A program made the position numbers and the translations under genes. From an uncultured Micrococcaceae bacterium (GTDB taxonomy: Bacteria > Actinomycetota > Actinomycetes > Actinomycetales > Micrococcaceae), in NCBI GenBank assembly GCA_947502645.1, contig CANNAD010000001.1, positions 1 through 64,000 of the forward strand: a DNA stretch of 64,000 bases. Direction: 5' to 3'. The notes under the pieces were generated by a model. That model was given only the letters and a program-made list of their open reading frames with translations. It was not told the origin of the DNA and ran no database searches. Positions 48,501 to 58,418 of the stretch are shown piece after piece; within the stretch, counting starts at the first letter, position 1, and each line of letters starts with the position of its first letter.

Positions 48501-50234
48501 TCAGTATCCGACGTTCCCCAAGGCCTCTTCACGCAGCATTTCACGGTGGCGTTCGCGCCGTTCGGCCTGCTGGATCGGGTCCGGAACGGGAAGCGAGCCG
48601 ATGAGTCGGCGCGTATACGGGTGCTTGGGTTCGTTCATGATCTGGTGACCCACGCCCTCTTCCACGAGTTTTCCGCGCAGCAGCACGCCAACCCGGTGAG
48701 CGAGCATGTCCACTACGGCCAGGTCATGGCTGATGAACAGCGCCGCGAAACCGAACTCGGCCTGGATCTCGCGGAACAGTTCCAGGACCTTTGCCTGAAC
48801 GGACACGTCGAGCGCGCTCGTCGGTTCATCCGCAATCAGGAGCTTGGGATTCAGCGCCAATGCTCGTGCAAGGCTTGCCCGCTGCCGTTGCCCGCCTGAG
48901 AGCTCATGCGGGTAGCGATCGGCGAAGTGACGTGGCAGCTGAACTGCGTCCATCAATTCCCGCACCCGGGCAAGCCCGTCCTGGGCCGAACGCTTTTCGT
49001 GGATGGTGATCGGTTCCGCGATACATTCTGCAATGGTCAGGTGAGGATTGAATGACGCTGCGGGATCCTGGAACACGAAGCCGATGTCCTTGCGCAGAGG
49101 CTTGAACGTGCGCTCCTTGAGCTCCAGCATTTCGTAGCCGAGCACTTTCAGACTTCCGCCGGTCGCCCTGTTCAGACCGGCGATGGTTCTGCCGATTGTT
49201 GTCTTGCCGGAACCTGACTCCCCCACCAATCCGTAGACCTCACCTGCGGAGATCGTGAAGTTCACCTTGTCGACGGCCTTGAATGAGCTCTTTCCGAGCC
49301 TTCCCGGATACTCGATCTCGAGGTCTTTGGCCTCAACCAGTACCTCACCGAACGGGTTCTCTTTCACGTTGAGAGTGGCCGAGGCGGAATTGGCCCCGAT
49401 CCGGGGAACGGAACCAAGGAGTTTCTGCGTGTACTCGTCTTTCGGGTGGGCGAAGAGCGTTTTGACGTCCGCCACTTCGACGACGTCCCCCTGGTACATC
49501 ACGACGACGCGGTCTGCCAGATCGGCGACCACGCCCATGTTGTGTGTGATCAGGACAATCGACGTGCCGAACTTGTCCCGCAGATCTCTCAGGAGCTCCA
49601 GGATTTCTGCCTGGACGGTGACGTCCAGGGCAGTGGACGGTTCGTCGGCGACGATCAGGCCAGGGTTGAGCGCCAGTGCCGCCGCGATGACGACTCGCTG
49701 CTTCTGACCACCGGAGAACTGGTGCGGGTAGTAATCAACCCTGTGCTCGGGGTCAGGGATGCCCACCTTCGACAGTGCTTCGATGGCGCGCGCGCGTGCT
49801 TCTTTCCTGGAGACCTTGCCGTGAGCTCTCAGACCTTCGGCGATCTGCCAGCCCACGGTGAAGACCGGGTTCAGGGCTGTTGAGGGTTCCTGGAACACCA
49901 TGGAGACGTCACGTCCGCGAATTTGCCGCATCTGCTGCGCTGATACGGAGATGACGTCCTGTCCGTTGAGGATTGCGGCGCCTTCGCTGACCGCGGTTTC
50001 GGGAAGTAGCCCCAGAATGGTTTTGGCGGTCACGGTCTTGCCCGAACCGGACTCCCCCACGATCGCCACTACTTCGCCGGGGGCCACGCTGAGGCTGACA
50101 TCCTTCACGGCATGAACATCGCCCGCATCGGTGGCAAAAGTTACCTTCAGCCGGTCGATGGTCAGGACGGCGTCGCGGGCCGACGTCGGGTTCTGGTTCT
50201 CGGGCGCATCACCGGCGTTGACGGCTTCACTCAT
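48501..50234 (-). CDS. Dipeptide/oligopeptide ABC transporter, fused double ATPase (DppD-DppF)
   Basis: The 577-residue protein carries two full nucleotide-binding domains. The first has Walker A 'GESGSGKT' (60-67) and 'FSGGQKQRVVIAAAL'. The second has 'GESGSGKTTIGRT' and 'LSGGQRQRASLARAL' with 'LLIADEPTSALDVS'. It is a fusion of what are two genes (dppD and dppF) in many bacteria. The start is placed at 50234, overlapping the permease stop by 8 bp, instead of 50354. It should power the permeases encoded just upstream. Confidence 0.93.
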   Translation of the reverse strand: MSEAVNAGDAPENQNPTSARDAVLTIDRLKVTFATDAGDVHAVKDVSLSVAPGEVVAIVGESGSGKTVTAKTILGLLPETAVSEGAAILNGQDVISVSAQQMRQIRGRDVSMVFQEPSTALNPVFTVGWQIAEGLRAHGKVSRKEARARAIEALSKVGIPDPEHRVDYYPHQFSGGQKQRVVIAAALALNPGLIVADEPSTALDVTVQAEILELLRDLRDKFGTSIVLITHNMGVVADLADRVVVMYQGDVVEVADVKTLFAHPKDEYTQKLLGSVPRIGANSASATLNVKENPFGEVLVEAKDLEIEYPGRLGKSSFKAVDKVNFTISAGEVYGLVGESGSGKTTIGRTIAGLNRATGGSLKVLGYEMLELKERTFKPLRKDIGFVFQDPAASFNPHLTIAECIAEPITIHEKRSAQDGLARVRELMDAVQLPRHFADRYPHELSGGQRQRASLARALALNPKLLIADEPTSALDVSVQAKVLELFREIQAEFGFAALFISHDLAVVDMLAHRVGVLLRGKLVEEGVGHQIMNEPKHPYTRRLIGSLPVPDPIQQAERRERHREMLREEALGNVGY

Positions 50235-51243
50235 TGGTAATCTCCATTCCGGTGCCGTGGACGGCGGGCGCAGAGGCTGCTTCCGTTGACTCACGCGACT
50301 TCCCGTTCTTTCCGGCCCGCTTTCGTCCACGGATGCGTGGATCGTTGAGGTCATTCATGCTTTCGCCGACCAGTGTCAGTCCGAGCACGGTCAGCACGAT
50401 GGCCAGACCCGGGAACACGCCGGTCCACCAGATTCCACTGGTGGCATCTGCCATTGCACGGTTGAGGTCGTAGCCCCACTCGGCGGCTGCGGTGGGCTCA
50501 ATGCCGAAGCCGAGGAATCCAAGGCCCGCGAGCGTCAGAATGGCCTCTGATGCATTCAGGGTGAAGATCAGGGGCAGCGTGCGTGTGGCATTGCGGAAGA
50601 TGTGGCGGGCCATGATGCGAACGTTGGACGCCCCCACCACCTTTGCCGATTCGACGAAAGGCTCTGCTTTCAGCCGGATCGTCTCAGCGCGGATGACTCT
50701 GAAATATTGGGGTATGAAGACCACGGTGATGGAGATGGCCGCGGCCATAATGCCGCCGAACATACTGGACTGGCCTCCGCTGATGACAATCGCCATGACG
50801 ATGGCGAGCAGCAGCGCCGGGAATGCGTAGATAGCGTCCGCGATCACGACGATGACCTTGTCCAGCCAGCCGCCGATGTATCCGGACAGCAGACCCAGGA
50901 TTACGCCGGCAAAAATTGAGAGCACGACGGCGGCCACAATGACCATGAGCGCGGTCTGCGTACCCCAGACCACGCGCGAGAAAACGTCATAGCCACCTAC
51001 GGTAGTACCCCAGATGTGTTCTGCGTTGGGTGCTTCCTGCGCACCGAACCGACCTTCCTCGTCAGCTGACTGTGCATAGCCGAACGGAGCGATCAGCGGC
51101 GCAAAGGCGGCGGTGAGGACAAAGAGTCCGCTGAGGAACAGCCCGATGACGAGCATGCCCTTCTGCAGCCCAACGGCTTTGCGGTAATGGGAGATGATGG
51201 GAAGACGCTTCCACATAGCACTCTTGTTCTGGTTGTTGCTCAT
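50227..51243 (-). CDS. Dipeptide/oligopeptide ABC transporter permease (DppC-like)
   Basis: This 338-residue permease has a first span ('GMLVIGLFLSGLFVLTAAFAPLI'), then a domain of five spans with the 'EAILTLAGLGFLGFGIEPTAAEWG' and 'YVEAAR'-type EAA loop ('FVESAKVVGASNVRIMARHIFRN'). It pairs with the DppB-like protein (2-bp gap) to form the channel for peptides or related solutes. Confidence 0.93.
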   Translation of the reverse strand: MSNNQNKSAMWKRLPIISHYRKAVGLQKGMLVIGLFLSGLFVLTAAFAPLIAPFGYAQSADEEGRFGAQEAPNAEHIWGTTVGGYDVFSRVVWGTQTALMVIVAAVVLSIFAGVILGLLSGYIGGWLDKVIVVIADAIYAFPALLLAIVMAIVISGGQSSMFGGIMAAAISITVVFIPQYFRVIRAETIRLKAEPFVESAKVVGASNVRIMARHIFRNATRTLPLIFTLNASEAILTLAGLGFLGFGIEPTAAAEWGYDLNRAMADATSGIWWTGVFPGLAIVLTVLGLTLVGESMNDLNDPRIRGRKRAGKNGKSRESTEAASAPAVHGTGMEITNE

Positions 51244-51245
51244 GC

Positions 51246-52337
51246 TCAGTACCTCACCCTCGGGTCAATCAGCGCAGCGATGATGTCGACGATGAAGTTG
51301 GTCAGCGCAACGATCACGGCCAGCAGCATCACAATCCCCTGTACTGCCACGAAGTCTCTCGCTGTCAGGTACTCGGCAAGTTTGAAGCCAAGTCCCTTCC
51401 ATTCAAACGTAGTTTCGGTCAGTACGGCGCCGCCCATGAGGAGCGCCATCTGAAGTCCCATCACCGTGATGATGGGTATGAGTGCAGGCTTGTAGGCGTG
51501 CTTGGTCACCAAGCGGTATTCGCTGACGCCACGGGACCGGCCCGCTTCAACATACTGGGCTCCGAGAGTTCCGATGACGTTGGTGCGAACAAGCCTGAGG
51601 AAGACTCCTGCCGTCAGCAGGCCCAGCGCGATGGCGGGCAACGCGGCATGTTCGAGCACGTCAACAATAATTGTTCCGTTACCTGCCCTCAACGCGTCAA
51701 GCAGGTAAAGGCCCGTCGGTGCTCTCAGACCCTCAAGTTCCGCTGTGTAGTTGGTTCTTCCGGCAACAGGCAGCCACCCCAACCAGACTGAAAAGACCAG
51801 TTTGAGCAGGAGCCCGGCGAAGAAGATTGGCGTTGCGTAGCAAAGAATCGCGAAGACACGCAGGAAGGCGTCCGGGAGCCTGTCACGCTTGTAGGCGGAG
51901 ATCATGCCGAACGGAATGCCAATCAGGAACGCGACGATGAGCGCGAAGATGGCAAGTTCCAGTGTGGCCGAACCATAATTGACGAGCACCTGGGTGACCG
52001 GGGTGTTGTCAGAGAGCGTTGTCCCGAAATCTCCCCGAATCAGATTTCCCAGATATTCGAAGTACTGGACGATGATGGGGCGGTCGTATCCCGCAGCGGC
52101 GATTCTTTCCGCAAGTGCATCCGGTGGAAGCCTGCCGGCGAGCGCGGCCGTGATGGGATCTCCAGTGATCCTCATCAGGAAGAACACCATGGTCACCAGG
52201 ATGAAGATGGTGGGAAATATCAGCAGGAATCGGATGAGGATGTAGCGCCCCAGTCCAAGCCCCTGCTTTTTGGGCTTTCCCGGAGTGGCGGCAGGCTCCA
52301 TGGTCTGCCCCTCGGGAGTGTCGATCATTGACGTCAT
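51246..52337 (-). CDS. Dipeptide/oligopeptide ABC transporter permease (DppB-like)
   Basis: This 363-residue permease has an N-terminal span, the typical 'MRITGDPITAALAGRLPPDALAERIAAAGYDRPIIVQYFEYLGNLIRGDFGTTL' external segment, and the EAA loop 'QYVEAGRSRGVSEYRLVTKHAYKPALIPIITVMGLQ'. It is separated from the binding-protein gene by a 129-bp gap that holds a strong hairpin, so it is probably expressed at a lower level than that gene. Confidence 0.93.
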   Translation of the reverse strand: MTSMIDTPEGQTMEPAATPGKPKKQGLGLGRYILIRFLLIFPTIFILVTMVFFLMRITGDPITAALAGRLPPDALAERIAAAGYDRPIIVQYFEYLGNLIRGDFGTTLSDNTPVTQVLVNYGSATLELAIFALIVAFLIGIPFGMISAYKRDRLPDAFLRVFAILCYATPIFFAGLLLKLVFSVWLGWLPVAGRTNYTAELEGLRAPTGLYLLDALRAGNGTIIVDVLEHAALPAIALGLLTAGVFLRLVRTNVIGTLGAQYVEAGRSRGVSEYRLVTKHAYKPALIPIITVMGLQMALLMGGAVLTETTFEWKGLGFKLAEYLTARDFVAVQGIVMLLAVIVALTNFIVDIIAALIDPRVRY

Positions 52338-52412
52338 GTTTACCTAAACTGTTGCGAACTCATCTGACCGCTTTCGGGGTCAGGGTGTGGAACCGGCCGT
52401 ATGACATGGGTA

Positions 52413-52442
52413 GGCGGGGCAGCCACACCTGGCTGCCCCGCC
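52413..52442 (-). terminator. Intercistronic 12-bp perfect hairpin after the binding-protein gene
   Basis: GGCGGGGCAGCC and GGCTGCCCCGCC pair perfectly over 12 bp around ACACCT. On the minus strand it follows the binding-protein stop by 24 bp and precedes the permease start by 75 bp. There is no T tract, so partial termination or protection of the upstream message from 3' decay is likely. Confidence 0.7.
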
Positions 52443-52466
52443 CCCGTCGGCTGACGCCGTTCTGTT

Positions 52467-54095
52467 TTACTTGGAGATGACTGCGAGACGGAACTTGTAG
52501 GACGCGTCCAGTGTGTCCTGGACTCCCTGAACATCCTTGCCTGCTACGGCGAGGCTGTTGCCTTGAAGTAGCGGCAGCGTGGAGAGGTCCTTGGCTACTT
52601 CGGTCTGGATCTGCCCGATCAGGTCAGCGCGTTCGTCTTCGTCCATGGTGGTCCGCTGCTCAGTGATGAGCTTCGTGACGCCTTCGTCTTCGTAGTGGTT
52701 CGCGAGGAAGTTCCCCGGTGCGAAGAACGGGCTCAGGTAGTTATCTGCATCGGAGTAGTCCGGGAACCAACCCAGCTGGTACATCGGGTAGACGTCCTGG
52801 GTGCGCTGCTCGGAGTACTGCACCCATTCGGTGGACTGCAGGTTGACCTTGAAGAGGCCGTCCTTTTCGAGCTGCGATTTCACCATGGCGTACTCGTCAC
52901 CCGAGGACGGGCCGTAGTGGTCTCCGTTGTACTGGAGGTTGATGGTGACCGGGGTCTTGATGCCGGCGTCTTCCAGAGTGGATTTGGCCTTTGCAAGGTC
53001 GGGTCCACCGCTGCCGTCACCGTACATTTCCTTGAGCGGTTCGATAGCTCCCGGCAGGCCGGTGGGAACATAGGAGTAGGCCGGGGTGTACGTTCCCTTG
53101 TAAACCTGCTCTGCGATTGCCTCACGGTCCAGCGCGTGGGCCATCGCCTGACGGACAGCCAGTGCCTTGTCCGGATCCGGGTTCTCGGCCTTCGCACCGA
53201 ACGGCATGGTGTTGAAGTTGAAGACAATGTAGCGCAGTTCGCCACCCGGCCCCTTGATGACTTTGACGTTTTCGTCCTTCTCGAGGTCCTCCACGTCCGT
53301 GGCGGACAGCGAGCGGTACGCGACATCGATGTTGCCCTGCTGAACCTCTAGCTTGAGGTTGTTGGAATCCGCGTAGTACTTCATGTCCACGTTTTCCATC
53401 TTCGGTGCCCCCAGGAGGCCCTCGTACCCGTCATAGGCCTTGTAACTGACGAGCTCGTTCTTCGTGTAGCTGTCGATCGTGTACGGGCCGGCGAAGGCAT
53501 TGGCGTCCACAATCTCCTGGTCCGGGGTTACCTCGGTAGCAGAGAGAACTTCTTCATCGACAATGGGGGCTGCCGAAGTGGTGAGCACGCCGGGCCAGGT
53601 CTGGTCATTGCCAGCCTTGAGGTTGAACACAACGGTGGTGTCATCAGGGGTGTCGACGCTGTCCAGGTTGGCCAGAAGGGCGGAGGGGCCGTTCGGATCT
53701 GCGATCTTGACCATGCGGTCGAAGCTGAACTTGACGTCTGAAGATGTGAGGTCATGCCCATTGGCCCATTTGAGGCCTTCCTTGAGCTTGACCGTGTATT
53801 CGGTGGGTGAGGTGAACTCCGCTGACGTGGCAATGTCCGGTTCTGGTTCTGCGCTGCCGGGCTTGGAGCTCAGCAGGAACGGGTAGACCTGGGTCATAAC
53901 GACCATGGAGGCGTTGTCGTATGCGGCTGCCGGGTCCAGGGAGACAACTTTGTCAGTGGTGCCTACAACCAGTTTGCTGGCATCGGAGCCTTCGTTACCG
54001 TCTTCGTTGACAGGTCCTGTACACGCTGTCAGGGCCAGAGCACTCAGTGCGGTTACTGCCGCTGCACACCGCAGGCCTTTAGTCATTCTTGCCAT
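52467..54095 (-). CDS. Peptide ABC transporter substrate-binding lipoprotein (family 5)
   Basis: The 542-residue lipoprotein has signal 'KGLRCAAAVTALSALALTACTG' with lipobox 'LTAC', then an SBP_bac_5 domain ('VGTTDKVVSLDPAAAYDNASMVVMTQVYPFLL', 'YTVKLKEGLKWANGHDLTSSDVKFSFDRMV'). It captures oligopeptides or nickel- or dipeptide-like solutes outside the membrane for the transporter. I start at the ATG at 54095 behind AGGAAAA. The gene leads the transporter operon. Confidence 0.93.
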   Translation of the reverse strand: MARMTKGLRCAAAVTALSALALTACTGPVNEDGNEGSDASKLVVGTTDKVVSLDPAAAYDNASMVVMTQVYPFLLSSKPGSAEPEPDIATSAEFTSPTEYTVKLKEGLKWANGHDLTSSDVKFSFDRMVKIADPNGPSALLANLDSVDTPDDTTVVFNLKAGNDQTWPGVLTTSAAPIVDEEVLSATEVTPDQEIVDANAFAGPYTIDSYTKNELVSYKAYDGYEGLLGAPKMENVDMKYYADSNNLKLEVQQGNIDVAYRSLSATDVEDLEKDENVKVIKGPGGELRYIVFNFNTMPFGAKAENPDPDKALAVRQAMAHALDREAIAEQVYKGTYTPAYSYVPTGLPGAIEPLKEMYGDGSGGPDLAKAKSTLEDAGIKTPVTINLQYNGDHYGPSSGDEYAMVKSQLEKDGLFKVNLQSTEWVQYSEQRTQDVYPMYQLGWFPDYSDADNYLSPFFAPGNFLANHYEDEGVTKLITEQRTTMDEDERADLIGQIQTEVAKDLSTLPLLQGNSLAVAGKDVQGVQDTLDASYKFRLAVISK

Positions 54096-54174
54096 CTGTG
54101 GTTTTCCTGTTCGACGAGATCGACGCACGCCGCCAATGTGACGCAGCGCACTGTGATGATTATTCGATCGTACA

Positions 54175-54208
54175 GAAAAAACGCGGGGATCGGCGCGAGT
54201 GCGATCCC
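54175..54208 (-). terminator. Intrinsic terminator of the iscS-mnmA operon
   Basis: On the minus strand GGGATCG-(9)-CGATCCC is followed, after CGCG, by TTTTTT. It lies 46 bp after the mnmA stop and 80 bp before the transporter binding-protein start, so it separates the two units. Confidence 0.75.
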
Positions 54209-54253
54209 ATGCGCCAAGTTGCAACCGGAATTTAATCTTTCAGCTGCTGCAGG

Positions 54254-55396
54254 TCAGCTCAGCGATTCTGCCAGTTCCGGGCGCTCGGTTGAACGGGCCG
54301 AGTCCAGAGTGGCCTGTCCAAGGACACGCGTCCCTTGATAAAGGACCACGGTCTGCCCTGGAGCCACTCCGCGCATGGGTTCGATCAGGTCAACAACAAG
54401 AAGCTGCTGTCCGTCATCGTCGATGCTCACGCTGGCGCGCGCCTGCACCGGGTCCCCATGGGCTCTCACCTGAGCCATGCAATCGAACTCAGTGCCGCTG
54501 GCTACTTCGTCGATGGGGTTCCCACACCAGGACACCTTGATGCCCTTCATTCGGTCTACCGCCAGCATGCGTTCCGGTCCAACGACGACCTTGTTCTCCT
54601 TCGGTCTGATTTCCAGCACGAAGCGCGGCTTGCCGTCCGCCGCCGGCCGCCCCAGCTGAAGGCCCTTACGCTGACCCACAGTGAAGGCATTCGCTCCGCG
54701 ATGGCGACCGATAGCGACGCCCTCGGCGTCGACAATGTCCCCATCCGTCATCTCGATACGCTCTTCCAGCCAGCCGCGGGTATCGCCGTCGGGAATGAAG
54801 CAGATGTCATGGCTGTCCGGCTTCTTGGCCACGGAGAGTCCACGCCGTTCAGCTTCGGCTCGGACCTCCGCTTTCGACGGGGTTTCAGCCAGCGGAAACA
54901 TCGAGTGCCGTAGCTGCTCATGGGTGAGGACGCCGAGCACGTAGGACTGATCCTTGGCCCAGTCCGCAGCACGGTGCAGCTCCGGATTGCCATCCTTGTC
55001 CTCGATGACCTTCGCATAGTGCCCCGTGCACACGGCATCGAAGCCGAGAGCAAGAGCTTTTTCGAGCAGGGCTGCGAACTTGATCCGCTCGTTGCAGCGC
55101 ATGCACGGGTTGGGCGTGCGCCCTGCTGCGTACTCCGCGATGAAGTCGTCCACGACGTCTTCCTTGAAGCGTTCGGAAAAGTCCCAGACGTAATAGGGAA
55201 TGCCCAGTTTTTCGCATGCACGCCAGGCATCGGAGGAATCCTCGATCGTGCAGCACCCCCGGCTTCCGGTGCGGAGCGTTCCGGGCATGCGGCTCAGGGC
55301 GAGGTGAACACCGACGACGTCGTGTCCTGCGTCCACGGCTCGTGCTGCGGCTACAGCGGAGTCCACTCCGCCGCTCATTGCTGCCAATACTTTCAT
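54254..55396 (-). CDS. mnmA: tRNA-specific 2-thiouridylase MnmA
   Basis: This 380-residue enzyme has PP-loop 'MSGGVDSAV' (S8-S13), nucleophile Cys in '[11 protein letters not shown]' (C101) and the persulfide Cys in '[11 protein letters not shown]' (C199). It adds sulfur to U34 of Lys, Glu and Gln tRNAs, receiving it from a cysteine desulfurase. Its start overlaps iscS by 4 bp, which fits with that donor. C98 is an extra cysteine near the nucleophile. Confidence 0.97.
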   Translation of the reverse strand: MKVLAAMSGGVDSAVAAARAVDAGHDVVGVHLALSRMPGTLRTGSRGCCTIEDSSDAWRACEKLGIPYYVWDFSERFKEDVVDDFIAEYAAGRTPNPCMRCNERIKFAALLEKALALGFDAVCTGHYAKVIEDKDGNPELHRAADWAKDQSYVLGVLTHEQLRHSMFPLAETPSKAEVRAEAERRGLSVAKKPDSHDICFIPDGDTRGWLEERIEMTDGDIVDAEGVAIGRHRGANAFTVGQRKGLQLGRPAADGKPRFVLEIRPKENKVVVGPERMLAVDRMKGIKVSWCGNPIDEVASGTEFDCMAQVRAHGDPVQARASVSIDDDGQQLLVVDLIEPMRGVAPGQTVVLYQGTRVLGQATLDSARSTERPELAESLS

Positions 55397-56655
55397 CGTT
55401 CTCCCTGCCGCTGCGTCCCAGGGGTGTTACCACTGCGGCTGATTGTTGCTGCTGTCTGGATGCTGCTCGTGTGTCCGGCCATTCCTGCCTTGCGCGCGCT
55501 GGCGTACGTTTCGGGCAGCACGGCCATAAGGGCTTCAACATCAGAGACCGTTGAAGTATGCCCGAGGCTGAAGCGCTGCGCTCCGCGCGCCTGCGTTTCG
55601 GTGAGTCCCATGGCGAGTAGAACGTGCGAGGGTCGTGGCACACCGGCGGTACAGGCCGATCCTGTGGAGGATTCCACTCCTGCCATGTCCAGCAGGAACA
55701 GCAACGAATCCCCTTCGCATCCCGGAAAGGTGAAGTGGACGTTGCCTGGTAAACGCCTGCTGTATCCGCCAGGATCCTCCGGCCCACTGAGGCTCGCCTC
55801 CGGTATTGCACGCTGGATCGCACCGATCAATTCGTCTCTGAGCGCCGCCAGCCGTCCGGCTTCACCGGGCAGGTCCGAGGTCGCCGCTTCCGCAGCTGCG
55901 CCGAAGGAAGCGATCCCGGCGGTATCCAGTGTGCCAGAACGGATGTCGCGTTCCTGCCCCCCGCCGTGCTGCACGGGCGTCAGCGACACAGAACGTCCAA
56001 CAAACAGGGCTCCCACGCCAACGGGGCCACCAATTTTATGTGCACTGACCGCCATGGTGTTCAGGCCTGAACCAGCGAAATCTACCGGAATGGACCCAAA
56101 CGCCTGAACGGCGTCGGAATGAACCGGAATGCCATGACGCCGGGCCAACCGGGTGACGTCGTCGATCGGCTGCACCGTACCGATCTCGTTGTTGGCCCAC
56201 ATGACGGTAATGAGGGCGACCGTCTCCGGGTCCGCGGTAATGTCCCGCTCAAGGACCTCCAAGTCAACAAGGCCCTCGGAGTCCACGGGTAGCCAGGTCA
56301 CCTCTGCGCCCTCATGAGCCACCAGCCACTCAACCGTGTCCTGAACCGCATGGTGTTCGATGGACGAGCAGAGAATGCGCTTGCGTCGAGAGTTCGCACC
56401 ATGACGGGCCCAATACAGTCCCTTGACCGCCAGGTTGTCCGCTTCCGTTCCGCCGGAGGTAAAAATGACCTCGGAGAGGTGGGCGCCGCCTGCACTTGCG
56501 ATCTTCTCACGTGATTCCTCGACGACCATGCGGGCGCGACGGCCCGAACCGTGCAGCGAGGATGGGTTGCCGCTACGGCTGAGATGTTCGGTGAATGCGG
56601 CGAGTGCTGGCCCCGTCATGGGGGTGGTCGCCGCGTGGTCCAGGTACACGGGCAC
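55393..56655 (-). CDS. iscS: Cysteine desulfurase
   Basis: The 420-residue PLP enzyme has '[11 protein letters not shown]', '[16 protein letters not shown]' (PLP-binding K207) and the catalytic loop '[11 protein letters not shown]' (C335). It removes sulfur from cysteine for tRNA thiolation by MnmA and for iron-sulfur clusters. The last 30 residues ('[16 protein letters not shown]') are polar and extend beyond the usual end of the family. It is divergent from the FolP-like gene. Confidence 0.94.
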   Translation of the reverse strand: MPVYLDHAATTPMTGPALAAFTEHLSRSGNPSSLHGSGRRARMVVEESREKIASAGGAHLSEVIFTSGGTEADNLAVKGLYWARHGANSRRKRILCSSIEHHAVQDTVEWLVAHEGAEVTWLPVDSEGLVDLEVLERDITADPETVALITVMWANNEIGTVQPIDDVTRLARRHGIPVHSDAVQAFGSIPVDFAGSGLNTMAVSAHKIGGPVGVGALFVGRSVSLTPVQHGGGQERDIRSGTLDTAGIASFGAAAEAATSDLPGEAGRLAALRDELIGAIQRAIPEASLSGPEDPGGYSRRLPGNVHFTFPGCEGDSLLFLLDMAGVESSTGSACTAGVPRPSHVLLAMGLTETQARGAQRFSLGHTSTVSDVEALMAVLPETYASARKAGMAGHTSSIQTAATISRSGNTPGTQRQGER

Positions 56656-56730
56656 AGCCCCATTCTACCGCGCACGGTTTCGCACTCCCAAAAAGGAACC
56701 GTGGATGCCCGGGGCTGGTATGAATGGTCT

Positions 56731-57654
56731 GTGACCAACATCGCGCCTATCTACCTCCCCCCTCTCCTGCATCCTGTGCACCACTTCAGCGCGCGCACGA
56801 TCGACTTCTCCACTCAGGTGGCGCTGATGGCGATCATCAACCGCACGCCCGATTCGTTTTACGACGCCGGTAAAACCTTTGGTCTCCAGGCCGCCGTGGA
56901 CGCGGCGCTGAAGGCGGTGGACGACGGCGCAGACTGGGTTGATATCGGCGGGGTTCCGTTCGCGCCCGGGCCCGCTCTGTCCGTTGAGGAAGAGGCCGGG
57001 CGGATCGTTCCGGTCATCAAGGCAGTACGGACCAACTCCGACGTCGTGATCTCTGCGGACACCTTTGAACCGTACGTTGCTGAGCGGGCCATCGAAGCTG
57101 GTGCGGATGTCATCAATGACACCACGGGCCTGCGGAACCCGGACCTGGCCAGGGTGGTGGCAGAGGCTGGTGTCCATCTGGTGATCACGCATAGTCTTGC
57201 CGTTCCCCGTACCGTTTATCCCCGGCCAACCTACGGTGATGTGGTGACGGAGGTCGCGGAGTTTCTGCAGGCCAAGGTCAGGGAAGCCACGTCTCTGGGG
57301 GTTGCCCCGGAAAAAATCATCGTGGATCCCGGCCATGATCTGAACAAGAACACGCTGCACTCCCTTGAACTGACCCGGCGCTTCCCGGAGATTGCAGCTC
57401 TCGGTTTTCCGACCCTCGCCGCTGTCTCCAACAAGGACTTCATCGGTGAGACCCTTGGTCAGCCGAAGATGGAGCGGACAGCGGGCTCGCTTGCTGCAGC
57501 TGTCATGTGCATCCTCGGCGGAGCCAGAATCGTGAGGATGCACGACGTCGGCGCTTCACGTTCGGCGGTCAGCCTGACCGAGGCCGCGCTGGGATGGCGG
57601 GCTCCTGCGTATCTGGAGCACAACATGGGCGAGATCAACAGGCCCGCACGATGA
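56731..57654 (+). CDS. Dihydropteroate synthase homologue (FolP2-like)
   Basis: This 307-residue protein has a pterin-binding TIM barrel: 'ALMAIINRTPDSFYDAGKTF', 'GADWVDIGG', 'ADTFEPYVAERAIEAGADVINDTTGL' and 'KIIVDPGHDLNKN'. True dihydropteroate synthases usually read NVTPDSFSDGG; 'NRTPDSFYD' matches mycobacterial FolP2 (Rv1207), which lacks the activity. The start is uncertain: GTG 56731 has no clear ribosome site, while GTG 56701 has AAGGAA very close upstream. It is coupled (ATGA) to the RibD-like gene. Confidence 0.85.
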   Translation: MTNIAPIYLPPLLHPVHHFSARTIDFSTQVALMAIINRTPDSFYDAGKTFGLQAAVDAALKAVDDGADWVDIGGVPFAPGPALSVEEEAGRIVPVIKAVRTNSDVVISADTFEPYVAERAIEAGADVINDTTGLRNPDLARVVAEAGVHLVITHSLAVPRTVYPRPTYGDVVTEVAEFLQAKVREATSLGVAPEKIIVDPGHDLNKNTLHSLELTRRFPEIAALGFPTLAAVSNKDFIGETLGQPKMERTAGSLAAAVMCILGGARIVRMHDVGASRSAVSLTEAALGWRAPAYLEHNMGEINRPAR

Positions 57655-58391
57655 TCACCAGCCTGTACCCGCAACACGATGCTCCTCTGGACGACGGGGA
57701 GCTCCTCGAGGCCTACGCCTATCGAGACTCCACGCAGGTATGTGCGCGGTTCAATTTTGTATCCGCTGCCGACGGCGGCGCGAGCCACGAAGGCGTCTCG
57801 GGCCGGCTGGGCGGGGCAGCAGACAAACGGGTATTCAGCCTGTTGCGCCGCCTGTGCGACGCCGTCGTTGTAGGCGCGGGCACTGTTCGGGCTGAAGGGT
57901 ATGCCGGTGAGCTGGTGGATGAGCAGTCCCAGCAGTGGCGGCTGGATCATGGGATGTCCGCGCATCCAGCACTGGTCATTATTTCAGGCTCGCTCGATCT
58001 GGAACCCGATGCCCAGATATTTACGCTCAGCCCTGTCCGGCCGATCCTCCTGACCACAGACCACGCTCCGGCCGCGCGCCGGGAGCAGCTGGCCGGCGTC
58101 GCCCATGTCGCCGTCGCAGGCTCGGAGGAACTCGACGTGGAAGCAGCCCTCAACGTTCTGTCGGGCCGTGGGCTGACGCGGCTCCTATGCGAGGGCGGCC
58201 CTGGGGTCTTCGGCTCTTTTCAGACCGCCGACCGTGTCGACGAGTTGTGCCTGACCCTCAGCCCCACCCTCACCGGCGGCACAGGACCGCGGATCGCCAA
58301 AGGACCCGAACACGCACTGCAGAACCTCCGGCTGGACCACATCCTCCGCGAAGGAAGCGAACTCCTCCTGCGCTACAGCCGCACTGACTAA
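57651..58391 (+). CDS. RibD C-terminal/DHFR-fold reductase (Rv2671-like)
   Basis: The 246-residue protein matches the pyrimidine reductase family: 'CARFNFVSAADGGASHEGVSGRLGGAADKRVFSLLRRLCDAVVVGAGTVRAEGY' binds NADPH and 'LTRLLCEGGPGVFGSFQTADRVDELCLTLSPTLTGG' is the conserved end. M. tuberculosis Rv2671, which it resembles along its length, can act as a dihydrofolate reductase. Overlap by 4 bp with the dihydropteroate synthase homologue supports a folate- or pterin-linked role. A deaminase domain is absent. Confidence 0.87.
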   Translation: MITSLYPQHDAPLDDGELLEAYAYRDSTQVCARFNFVSAADGGASHEGVSGRLGGAADKRVFSLLRRLCDAVVVGAGTVRAEGYAGELVDEQSQQWRLDHGMSAHPALVIISGSLDLEPDAQIFTLSPVRPILLTTDHAPAARREQLAGVAHVAVAGSEELDVEAALNVLSGRGLTRLLCEGGPGVFGSFQTADRVDELCLTLSPTLTGGTGPRIAKGPEHALQNLRLDHILREGSELLLRYSRTD

Positions 58392-58418
58392 CCGCTCAGC
58401 CGCCCACGACGAGGGCCC

